DNA of 8,896 nt. Origin: Eubacteriales bacterium (GTDB taxonomy: Bacteria > Bacillota_A > Clostridia > Christensenellales > Aristaeellaceae). Below, piece by piece: positions 1 through 5,735 of the stretch; the stretch's first letter is position 1, and the number at the start of each line of letters is the position of its first letter. Made by a program: the position numbers and the translations under genes. The notes under the pieces are model-generated. The model was given only the letters and a program-made list of their open reading frames with translations. It was not told the origin of the DNA and did no database searches. The DNA lies in contig JAUMYC010000099.1 in assembly GCA_030528845.1 (NCBI GenBank), positions 1-8,896 of the forward strand, read 5' to 3'.

Positions 1-845
1 AGGCGATGCAGTCCATGCAGTCTGCCGCGGCGGCGGGCGAGCGCGTGTTTGAATTCCTCGGGGAGAAGGAAATGGAGGAGGAAAGCGGCAAGCAGCCGGT
101 GAACAGGGAGCTCAGCGGCGACGTGGAATTCAAGAATGTCCGCTTCGGCTATGAGGATTCCGACCGCGTGATCATCCACGACTTTTCGGCGAAGGCGCGA
201 GCCGGCCAGAAGATCGCCATCGTCGGCCCTACCGGCGCGGGCAAGACGACCATGGTCAATCTGCTGATGCGCTTTCATGAGATCCGGGGCGGCAGCATCA
301 CCATCGACGGCATCCCTACCTCTGAGATGACCCGCGAGGACGTGCGCAGACAGTTTTGCATGGTCTTGCAGGATACATGGCTGTTTGAGGGAACGGTTCG
401 GGAAAATCTCGTCTATTGCACGCAGGGCGTCACGGAGGAAAAGCTGCAGGAGGCCTGCAGGGCGGTCGGGCTGGATCATTTCATCCGCACGCTGCCGCAC
501 GGATATGATACCGTGCTCAACGATCAGGTCAGCCTTTCGCAGGGGCAGAAGCAGCAGCTGACCATCGCCCGCGCGATGATCGCCGACCGGCCCATGCTCA
601 TCCTGGACGAGGCGACCTCCTCTGTCGACACCCGAACGGAGCTGGTCATTCAGAGAGCCATGGACGAGCTGATGAAGAACCGCACCTCCTTTGTCATCGC
701 GCATCGCCTCTCCACCATCAAAAACGCCGATATGATCCTCGTCATGAAGGACGGCGACATTATCGAGAGCGGCAGCCATGAGCAGCTGCTGGAGAAAAAC
801 GGCTTCTATGCGGAGCTCTACAACAGCCAGTTTGAAGCCGCCTGA
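1..845 (+). CDS. ABC exporter, C-terminal ATP-binding part (5' truncated)
   Basis: This is the end of an ATP-binding cassette exporter of the fused permease-ATPase type; the reading frame is open to the window edge, so the membrane domain lies outside. Numbering from the in-frame ATG at 6, the nucleotide-binding domain shows Walker A GPTGAGKTT (74-82), Q-loop Q122, signature LSQGQ (177-181), Walker B LILDE with catalytic E202, D-loop SSVD (205-208) and H-loop H233, so the ATPase site is complete. The first 35 or so residues (QSAAAAGERVFEFL and the acidic stretch after it) are the usual linker from the last helix. LSQGQ instead of LSGGQ is common in heterodimeric exporters of Bacillota, so a partner gene just upstream is likely (inference). 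Substrate unknown; multidrug or lipid export is typical. The TGA overlaps an ATG at 845, but the next gene probably starts at 872. Confidence 0.93.
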   Translation, partial: AMQSMQSAAAAGERVFEFLGEKEMEEESGKQPVNRELSGDVEFKNVRFGYEDSDRVIIHDFSAKARAGQKIAIVGPTGAGKTTMVNLLMRFHEIRGGSITIDGIPTSEMTREDVRRQFCMVLQDTWLFEGTVRENLVYCTQGVTEEKLQEACRAVGLDHFIRTLPHGYDTVLNDQVSLSQGQKQQLTIARAMIADRPMLILDEATSSVDTRTELVIQRAMDELMKNRTSFVIAHRLSTIKNADMILVMKDGDIIESGSHEQLLEKNGFYAELYNSQFEAA

Positions 846-871
846 TGCTCGGCAGAGGAGGAAAGAAGTGT

Positions 872-1474
872 ATGAAATACAATTATGTCGCCATTGAACG
901 CGAGTACGGCAGCGGCGGGACGAAGATCGGCCGGCAGCTTGCGCAGGAGCTGGGCCTCGCCTGTTACGGGCGGGAGATCCTGGAGATGGTCTCCGTGCAG
1001 CAGGGCATTCCCGTCGAGAAGATCGATCGATATGAAGAGACCATCACCGACAGCTTCCTGTATTCCCTGTTCGTCATGGGGAAAGTGCAGAGCAGCGACC
1101 CGGACGTCGTGACCCGCGAAGGGTATATCCACGCCGCCGAGCAGAAGGCCATCCGGGAGATGGCGGCGCAGGGCTCCTGCGTCTTCGTCGGCCATTGCGC
1201 CTCGGAAGCGCTCTCCCGGCAAAGCGACGTGCTGAAGGTCTTTATCCTGTCCGACAAGGAGGACAAATCCAAGAGGATCCTGCAGGATTATCGCATTCCC
1301 AAGGACAGCATCGACAGCACCATGAGGCGATTCGATAAAAAGCGCGCTAATTATTATTATGCCAACACCACGCGGCGCTGGAACGACTATACCAATTATG
1401 ATCTGGTGCTCAACAGCGGAAGGCTGGGGATCGAGGGCTGCGTGGAGGTCCTGCGATCCATGCTGAAAAAATAG
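872..1474 (+). CDS. Cytidylate kinase-like family protein
   Basis: This 200-residue P-loop protein belongs to the cytidylate-kinase-like family (Cytidylate_kin2 type), which resembles CMP kinase but whose substrate is not generally established. Visible motifs are the P-loop-like EYGSGG (11-16) after a short first strand, GHCA (107-110), the lid-like segment DKKRANYYY (155-163) and the C-terminal DLVLNSGRLG (177-186), all typical of the family, and the length is normal. I chose ATG 872 because AGGAGG at 856-861 sits ten bases upstream. The earlier ATG at 845 would put that site inside the gene and add nine unconserved residues. It follows the ABC exporter gene by 26 bases and is probably cotranscribed with it. 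A strong terminator follows at 1499-1539. A true housekeeping cmk is less likely, because the N-terminus REYGSGG with this short form is typical of the accessory paralogues. Confidence 0.88.
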   Translation: MKYNYVAIEREYGSGGTKIGRQLAQELGLACYGREILEMVSVQQGIPVEKIDRYEETITDSFLYSLFVMGKVQSSDPDVVTREGYIHAAEQKAIREMAAQGSCVFVGHCASEALSRQSDVLKVFILSDKEDKSKRILQDYRIPKDSIDSTMRRFDKKRANYYYANTTRRWNDYTNYDLVLNSGRLGIEGCVEVLRSMLKK

Positions 1475-1498
1475 AGGGATAACGGGCCGGAACAACAG

Positions 1499-1539
1499 AA
1501 AAAACACGCAGATATCGGTGCGACATCTGCGTGTTTTTT
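1499..1539. terminator. Bidirectional intrinsic terminator
   Basis: A perfect 15-bp inverted repeat (1499-1513 pairs with 1525-1539) surrounds an 11-base loop. Its core is ACACGCAGAT / ATCTGCGTGT, with an A6 run on the left and a T6 run on the right. It can therefore stop transcription from both sides: the kinase gene that ends at 1474 on the + strand and the CHR genes that end at 1591 on the - strand. Confidence 0.93.
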
Positions 1540-1590
1540 GATTTGCGGAGAGATGGATTCGCCGGGGCGGCGCTTTCGCGGGCGGAGCGT

Positions 1591-2154
1591 TCAGAACGCG
1601 TAGACGATCATCCCGAGCGCCGCCGAGAGCACGATCAGCAGGATGGGCGAGAGCTTCTTTGCGCGCAGTCGCCTGTAGAGCAGAGAGAGCGCGACGAGCG
1701 CCGCCGTGATCCCCAGAGCGGGGAGGTCTACTGCGGCGTTTTCCTGCAGGGGAAAACAATGATGCAAGGTCATGTATGCGCCTGTCGCGAGGATGACGCC
1801 GATGATGCAGGGCTTCACCCCGCGCAGAACGGCCTGTACATATTTGTTTTTCAGCAGGTTCTTCATCAGGCTCATGATCAGGAGGATGATGAGAAAGGAC
1901 GGCAGAACCACGGCCAGCGTGGCGAGCACCGCGCCCCAAAGCCCGGCCATCGTGTTTCCGACGTATGTGGCCAGATTGACCATGATGGGGCCGGGGGTAC
2001 TTTCGCTGATGGCGATCATATGGGTCAGGGTCTCGTCGCTCAGCCAGCCGGCGGAGAGGACGACCTCGCGGATCAGCGGGATCGCGCTGTATGCGCCGCC
2101 GAAGGTGAAGCAGCCGACCTTGAGAAAGCCGAGGAACAGTTCCCAATAGATCAT
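1591..2154 (-). CDS. Chromate transporter (CHR) family protein, second of a pair
   Basis: This is a 187-residue membrane protein of the short CHR family (one CHR domain). Such proteins usually work as a pair, two short subunits replacing one long two-domain ChrA. Family members export chromate or carry related oxyanions; the real substrate here is unknown. Motifs include KVGCFTFGGAYSAIPLI (12-28), the helix-breaking ESTPGPIMVNLATYVG (51-66) and VLPSFLIILL (83-92), with several further hydrophobic segments to the C-terminus. ATG 2154 is chosen because it overlaps the TGA of the upstream gene (ATGA) and has GGGAGG nine bases ahead. A longer in-frame ORF from 2349 adds 65 arginine-rich, non-membrane residues that are a shadow of the first gene. 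It ends 51 bases before the shared terminator. Confidence 0.93.
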   Translation of the reverse strand: MIYWELFLGFLKVGCFTFGGAYSAIPLIREVVLSAGWLSDETLTHMIAISESTPGPIMVNLATYVGNTMAGLWGAVLATLAVVLPSFLIILLIMSLMKNLLKNKYVQAVLRGVKPCIIGVILATGAYMTLHHCFPLQENAAVDLPALGITAALVALSLLYRRLRAKKLSPILLIVLSAALGMIVYAF

Positions 2155-2741
2155 TTGGCGGCGCCTCCCTTCTGCGCGGGCGCGCCTTTGGCGAGGAAGA
2201 GCCCGAGGCTCACCGCGCCTGCGAGCAGCATCAGCGCAATGGAGGAGAAGCGCAGCGAAAACAGGTTGATCAGCAGCATGGCGGCAAAGCTGCACGCGGC
2301 AATGATCCGGGGCTGTGCTTTTTTCTGCATTTTCTTGAGCATGGTGCATCCGGCGTCTAAAATGAGCAGGCCCACGCCGATCTTGATCCCCCGAAAGGCG
2401 TTTGCGACAAGAGGATAGGCCATGAGGTCGTCAAGAAACAGCGAGACGAGATAAATGACCAGAAAGGACGGCAGGACGATGCCCAGAGTGGCGATGATCG
2501 CGCCCGCGAGGCCGGCCTGCTTGCGGCCGACGTAGGTCGCGCAGTTGATGGCGATGGGGCCGGGGGTGGATTCGGCGATCACCGTGACGTCCATCATTTC
2601 ATCGTGACTGAGCCATTTTTTCTTTTCCACGCAGGCGTCCGTGATCACGGAGAGCATTGCGTAGCCGCCGCCGAAGGTGAAGCAGCCGACCTTTGCAAAG
2701 CTCAGAAACAGATCGAGAAAAAGCGGTATTTTGCGCTGCAT
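2151..2741 (-). CDS. Chromate transporter (CHR) family protein, first of a pair
   Basis: This 196-residue short CHR protein is a paralogue of its downstream partner. It shows KVGCFTFGGGYAML (17-30), ESTPGPIAINCATYVG (57-72), an IVLPSFLVIYLV helix (88-99) and further membrane segments around 117-133 and 145-183. The tail is small and basic. Its predicted role is membrane transport of chromate or a similar oxyanion as half of a heterodimer (family knowledge). ATG 2741 has GGGAGG nine bases upstream. The alternative ATG at 2786 overlaps the -10 box (2790-2785) of a perfect promoter, so it would not be on the transcript. The gene overlaps the next CHR gene by four bases and is transcribed divergently from the UPF0251 operon, with which it shares an operator-like repeat. 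Confidence 0.93.
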   Translation of the reverse strand: MQRKIPLFLDLFLSFAKVGCFTFGGGYAMLSVITDACVEKKKWLSHDEMMDVTVIAESTPGPIAINCATYVGRKQAGLAGAIIATLGIVLPSFLVIYLVSLFLDDLMAYPLVANAFRGIKIGVGLLILDAGCTMLKKMQKKAQPRIIAACSFAAMLLINLFSLRFSSIALMLLAGAVSLGLFLAKGAPAQKGGAAK

Positions 2742-2784
2742 CGCGCAGCACCTCCCGTTTTGTTTTTTTTGTTCGGCGGGTTTC

Positions 2785-2813
2785 ATTATAGTGCGTTATG
2801 CGGCATATGTCAA
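2785..2813 (-). promoter_or_regulatory. Sigma-A promoter of the CHR pair
   Basis: On the - strand, TTGACA (2813-2808) and TATAAT (2790-2785) are separated by exactly 17 bases, a full match to the housekeeping consensus. Transcription should start near 2778, giving a leader of about 37 bases before ATG 2741. Such a strong promoter would be expected to need repression, which fits the inverted repeat across its -35 box. Confidence 0.9.
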
Positions 2814-2833
2814 TTATATTCTTGACATATGCC
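2802..2833. promoter_or_regulatory. Operator-like perfect inverted repeat between divergent promoters
   Basis: GGCATATGTCAA (2802-2813) and TTGACATATGCC (2822-2833) form a perfect 12-bp inverted repeat with an 8-base AT-rich centre. Each arm carries the -35 hexamer of one of the two divergent promoters, so a dimer bound here would block both. There is no T run and it lies between genes, so a terminator is unlikely. The best candidate binder is the UPF0251 protein encoded directly downstream (inference). Confidence 0.82.
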
Positions 2834-2850
2834 AATAATGGAGGTATACT
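2822..2850 (+). promoter_or_regulatory. Sigma-A promoter of the UPF0251/ATPase operon
   Basis: TTGACA (2822-2827) and TATACT (2845-2850) are spaced by 17 bases, one mismatch from full consensus. The start of transcription is expected near 2857, giving a leader of about 37 bases to the GTG at 2894. The ATG at 2851 directly after the -10 box lies before the start site and is not a gene start. Confidence 0.88.
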
Positions 2851-2893
2851 ATGGACACAAGAAAGCGCCGCGTTGTGAAAGGAGGCGATCGCT

Positions 2894-3619
2894 GTGCCGA
2901 GGCCGCGAAAATGCAGGAAGGTATGCCGGATGCCCGTGATCCGGGAGTTTCACCCGGTGGGGGAGACCCCCTGCAAGGCTTTTGTGGTCATGACGGTGGA
3001 CGAATACGAGGCCATCCGTCTGATCGATAAGCAGGGCTTTTCGCAGGAAGAATGCAGCAGCTATATGCAGGTAGCTCGCACGACCGTGCAGATGATCTAC
3101 AACGCCGCAAGGAAAAAGCTGGCGGACGCGCTGGTGGAGGGGCTGCCGCTGCGCATAGAAGGCGGAGAATATCAGCTTTGCGACGGCAAGGAGGAGTATT
3201 GCGGCTGCGGAGGATGCCGGCGGCATCGCCGGGGCTGCATGCAGGAGAACAGCAAGGGAGATGGAAAAATGAAGATCGCGATCCCGTTGGATGAAAATCG
3301 GCAGGACGTCTGCATCGTGCTGGCCCGCGCGCCGTATTTCCTGTTTCGGGAAGAGGGCAGCGACAGCATCGTGGAAAACCCTGCCGCGCAGGCGCAGGGC
3401 GGCGCGGGCGTGCAGGTCGCGCAGTTTTTGGTGGACAGCGGCGTGAACGCGCTGGTGACCGTGCGCTGCGGGCAGAATGCGGCGGATGTGTTCAAGGCCG
3501 CCGATATGCAGATCTATAAATCCGCAAATAAAGCCGCGGCGGACGACCTGGCCGCGCTGGAGAGAGGCGAGCTGAAGGAATTGACCGAATTCCACGGCGG
3601 CTTTCACGGCGGCGTATGA
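2894..3619 (+). CDS. UPF0251 (DUF134) DNA-binding domain fused to a NifX/MTH1175-like domain
   Basis: The 241-residue product has two parts. Residues 1-100 are a UPF0251/DUF134 domain: the family start MPRPRKCRKVC, then a sigma-70 region-4-like helix-turn-helix (about 34-80, TVDEYEAIRLID to AARKKL). Residues 126-235 are a dinitrogenase Fe-Mo cofactor/MTH1175-like domain beginning MKIAIPLDENRQD. The linker (96-115) has five cysteines (96, 103, 105, 108, 115) that could hold a metal or Fe-S cluster. The domain's usual glycine motif is weakened to RCGQNAADVF (191-200). The GTG start has AAAGGAGG eight bases upstream. It is probably the operon regulator, sensing cluster or metal status and acting on the 2802-2833 repeat (inference). 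Its stop overlaps the next start (ATGA). An internal ATG at 3269 with its own AAGGGAG could yield the C-terminal domain alone. Confidence 0.9.
   Translation: MPRPRKCRKVCRMPVIREFHPVGETPCKAFVVMTVDEYEAIRLIDKQGFSQEECSSYMQVARTTVQMIYNAARKKLADALVEGLPLRIEGGEYQLCDGKEEYCGCGGCRRHRRGCMQENSKGDGKMKIAIPLDENRQDVCIVLARAPYFLFREEGSDSIVENPAAQAQGGAGVQVAQFLVDSGVNALVTVRCGQNAADVFKAADMQIYKSANKAAADDLAALERGELKELTEFHGGFHGGV
3254..3271 (+). promoter_or_regulatory. Possible internal ribosome binding site and start
   Basis: AAGGGAG (3254-3260) lies eight bases before an in-frame ATG at 3269, exactly at the domain border of the UPF0251-NifX fusion. Translation from here would give a 116-residue free NifX/MTH1175-like protein that starts with MKIAIPLDE, as stand-alone family members do. 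This is seen in sequence only; use in the cell is unproven. Confidence 0.4.
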
Positions 3620-4437
3620 AGATCGCCTGTTTGAGCGGCAAGGGAGGCGCGGGGAAGACGCTGGTCGCGGTCAACCTCGCGGCGGCGGGCGCGGCCGTGT
3701 ATATCGACTGCGACGTGGAAGAGCCCAACGGACGGCTGTTCCTCAAGCCGCAGGAGCTGCAGACGGAGACCGTCAGCGTCCTCCTGCCGGAATTTGATGC
3801 AGGCAAATGCACCGGCTGCAAGCAGTGCGTGGCGTTCTGCCGGTTCCATGCGCTGGCATATATCAGAGAAAAGCCTGTGGTGTTTACGGAGGTCTGCCAC
3901 AGCTGCGGCGGCTGCATGCTGGTGTGCCCGGAGGGCGCGGTGTCCGAAGCGCCGAGACCCATCGGTCTGGTCGAGGTCGGACAGGCCGGCAGGCTGCGCG
4001 TGGTGACCGGCGTTTTGAACCCGGGGGAGGCGTCCGGCGTCCCCGTGATCCGGCAGGCGCTGCGGCATGCCGCTGGGACGACCGTCATCGATTGCCCGCC
4101 CGGCAGCGCCTGTTCCGTGATGGAGAGCGTGGCGGAGGCGGATTTTTGCCTGCTGGTGGCGGAGCCCACGGCCTTTGGTCTCCATAATGTTCGGATGGTG
4201 CATGAGCTGGCGGCTCTGCTGGGCAGGAAATGCGGCGTGGTCATCAACAAGCAGGAAGCGCCGTATGCGCCGCTGGAGCGCTTTTGCGAGGAAAACGAAC
4301 TGCCGGTGCTGGCGCGGATCCCCTACAGCCCGAAGATCGCCGAAGCGTCGTCAAAGGGACGGATCGTTTCCGAGGAGGACGAGGCGATGCGGGCCCTCTT
4401 CTGCGGGCTGCTCGACAGGATCGGAGGTGCGGTATGA
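3616..4437 (+). CDS. MinD-superfamily P-loop ATPase with inserted two-[4Fe-4S] ferredoxin domain (first)
   Basis: This 273-residue cytoplasmic ATPase has the deviant Walker A KGGAGKT (9-15), a DCDVEEPN segment (31-38) and the switch-like VIDCPPG (157-163). Between them, CxxCxxCxxxC motifs at C65/68/71/75 and C94/97/100/104 make a bacterial-type 2[4Fe-4S] ferredoxin insert. Proteins of this type occur in pairs in anaerobes next to NifX/MTH1175-like proteins, as in the Desulfovibrio orange-protein (ORP) clusters, and are thought to help assemble or insert metal-sulfur clusters. The exact role here is inferred. ATG 3616 overlaps the upstream TGA by ATGA. No good Shine-Dalgarno sequence precedes it, so translation probably depends on coupling. 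A second, related ATPase gene follows with the same overlap. Nothing looks broken. Confidence 0.92.
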   Translation: MKIACLSGKGGAGKTLVAVNLAAAGAAVYIDCDVEEPNGRLFLKPQELQTETVSVLLPEFDAGKCTGCKQCVAFCRFHALAYIREKPVVFTEVCHSCGGCMLVCPEGAVSEAPRPIGLVEVGQAGRLRVVTGVLNPGEASGVPVIRQALRHAAGTTVIDCPPGSACSVMESVAEADFCLLVAEPTAFGLHNVRMVHELAALLGRKCGVVINKQEAPYAPLERFCEENELPVLARIPYSPKIAEASSKGRIVSEEDEAMRALFCGLLDRIGGAV

Positions 4438-5297
4438 AGCGGCTGTTGATCCTCAGCGGTAAAGGCGGCACCGGAAAAACGACCACCGCAGCCGCATTTC
4501 TCCATTTTGCACAGGCAAAGGCCGTCGCGGACTGCGACGTGGACGCGCCCAATCTGCACCTCGTCTCTGCGCGGAAGGGAGAGCCGGTCTGTTCGGATTT
4601 CCTCGGCGGAGACAAGGCGGAGATCGACCCGGCGCGCTGCAGCGGCTGCGGCCTGTGCCGGAGCCTGTGCCGATTTGAGGCCATTAAAGAGAGCGCGGGA
4701 GGCTATGCGGTCGATCCGTACGCCTGCGAAGGCTGCGGCGTATGCGCGCACGTTTGCCCGCAGGGGGCGGCCTCGCTGCACATCGACGCGGCGGGCCGGA
4801 AGGAGATGTATCTGGAGGACGGCGTGTTTTCCACTGCGACGTTGAAAATGGGCCGGGGCAATTCCGGAAAGCTGGTGACCGAGGTCAAGATGGCAATGCT
4901 GCAGAACGCACCGGAGACGGAGCTGGCCATCATCGACGGCTCTCCGGGCATCGGCTGCCCGGTCATCGCCTCTGTCAGCGGCATGGATCTGGTCTTGCTG
5001 GTGGCCGAGCCGAGCCTGAGCGGCATCAGCGACCTGCAGCGGCTCATCCGGACCACCGAGACCTTTGGAACGAACATGGCGGTCTGCGTCAATAAATGGG
5101 ACGTCAGCCCGGAAAACACGCAGGCGATCCGGAGTTTTTGCGAAGAAAAGGGAATCCCCTTCGTGGGGAAGATCCCCTACGACAAATGCGCCTCCGAGGC
5201 GATCAATGCCGGGCACAGCTTGGCAGAGGTGGATTGCCCCGCGAGAGACGCGCTGAAGGAAGTTTATGAAGCGGTGTGTACACTGCTTGCGTTATGA
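4434..5297 (+). CDS. MinD-superfamily P-loop ATPase with inserted two-[4Fe-4S] ferredoxin domain (second)
   Basis: This 287-residue paralogue of the preceding ATPase has KGGTGKTT (10-17), DCDVDAPN (33-40), ferredoxin cysteines C69/72/75/79 and C98/101/104/108, and the switch-like IIDGSPGIGCPV (166-177). It probably forms a heterodimer with the first ATPase and uses ATP to drive electron- or cluster-handling for the NifX-like proteins (inference from gene pairs of this kind). ATG 4434 overlaps the previous TGA (ATGA) and has GGAGG six bases upstream. The open frame reaches back to 4230, but that part lies inside the previous gene and encodes only arginine-rich shadow sequence. The NifX-like gene follows after 14 bases. 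Its frame and motifs are intact, and I found no missing ligand. Confidence 0.92.
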   Translation: MKRLLILSGKGGTGKTTTAAAFLHFAQAKAVADCDVDAPNLHLVSARKGEPVCSDFLGGDKAEIDPARCSGCGLCRSLCRFEAIKESAGGYAVDPYACEGCGVCAHVCPQGAASLHIDAAGRKEMYLEDGVFSTATLKMGRGNSGKLVTEVKMAMLQNAPETELAIIDGSPGIGCPVIASVSGMDLVLLVAEPSLSGISDLQRLIRTTETFGTNMAVCVNKWDVSPENTQAIRSFCEEKGIPFVGKIPYDKCASEAINAGHSLAEVDCPARDALKEVYEAVCTLLAL

Positions 5298-5311
5298 AAG
5301 GAGCAACGAAC

Positions 5312-5674
5312 ATGAAAATTGCAGTAGCAGCGATGGGAACGCAGGTCGCGGGCCACTTTGGCCATTGCGAGAACTTTATCTTCTTCGACGCCGAGGACGG
5401 CAAGATCACCAACGTCAATTCCGTGGCCAATCCCGGCCATCGCCCCGGCTTTCTGCCGAATTTCCTGGCGGACAACGGCGCGCAGGTCATCATCTCCGGC
5501 GGCATGGGCGGCGGCGCGGTGGATATTTTCAACGAGCGCGGCGTGGAAGTGATCGTCGGCGTGCAGGGCGAGGCGCAGACGGCAGTGGAAACCTATTTGC
5601 GCGGCGAGCTGGTCTCCACCGGCTCTGTCTGCCACCAGCACGAACACGCGCACGAATGCGGCGAACATAACTGA
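5312..5674 (+). CDS. NifX/MTH1175-like (dinitrogenase Fe-Mo cofactor family) protein with His/Cys-rich tail
   Basis: This 120-residue soluble protein has the RNase-H-like NifX/NifB-C/MTH1175 fold: strand MKIAVAA (1-7), HFGHCENF (15-22), ISGGMGGGAVDIF (61-73) and VIVGVQGEAQTAVETYLRG (80-98). Members bind metal-sulfur clusters; the Desulfovibrio orange protein of this family binds a Mo-Cu sulfide cluster. The C-terminal tail (107-119) contains C107, H108, H110, H112, H114, C116 and H119, a likely metal site. ATG 5312 has AAAGGAG eight bases upstream; an earlier in-frame ATG at 5294 would place that site inside the gene. It closes the operon and is followed by a terminator. It is probably the cluster carrier served by the two ATPases (inference). 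No nif genes lie in the window, so nitrogen fixation is not indicated. Confidence 0.92.
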   Translation: MKIAVAAMGTQVAGHFGHCENFIFFDAEDGKITNVNSVANPGHRPGFLPNFLADNGAQVIISGGMGGGAVDIFNERGVEVIVGVQGEAQTAVETYLRGELVSTGSVCHQHEHAHECGEHN

Positions 5675-5679
5675 CACTA

Positions 5680-5721
5680 AAAAAGCGAGCCTGCCTGTGA
5701 AAACAAGCGGGCTCGCTTTTT
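5680..5721. terminator. Bidirectional intrinsic terminator between convergent genes
   Basis: A 12-bp inverted repeat, AAAAAGCGAGCC (5680-5691) with GGCTCGCTTTTT (5710-5721), has extra inner pairing (GC/GC and TGT/ACA). The A run and T run make it work for both strands. It ends the ATPase/NifX operon (stop at 5674) and the fusion gene on the - strand (stop at 5736). Confidence 0.93.
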
Positions 5722-5735
5722 GTCTTCGGGCGTGC

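Noticed and set aside
818..2146. 442-codon open frame on the - strand across the kinase gene and the second CHR gene
   Set aside because: It runs antisense through the kinase gene and the terminator, is arginine- and histidine-rich, has no family motif, and the real CHR and kinase frames explain the region.
1531..2418. 295-codon + strand frame opposite the CHR genes
   Set aside because: Starts within the terminator stem, has no recognisable domain, and mirrors two clear membrane-protein genes.
2784..2786. Upstream ATG for the first CHR gene
   Set aside because: It overlaps the -10 box of a perfect promoter, while ATG 2741 has a good ribosome site at the right distance.
2851..3030. Small frame of 59 codons starting with the ATG directly after the -10 box
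   Set aside because: The ATG lies before the predicted transcription start, has no ribosome site, and the frame overlaps the UPF0251 gene in another frame.
5312..5674. Nitrogen-fixation role for the NifX-like genes
   Set aside because: The family is widespread in anaerobes without nitrogenase, and no nifH, nifD, nifK, nifE or nifN is in the window.
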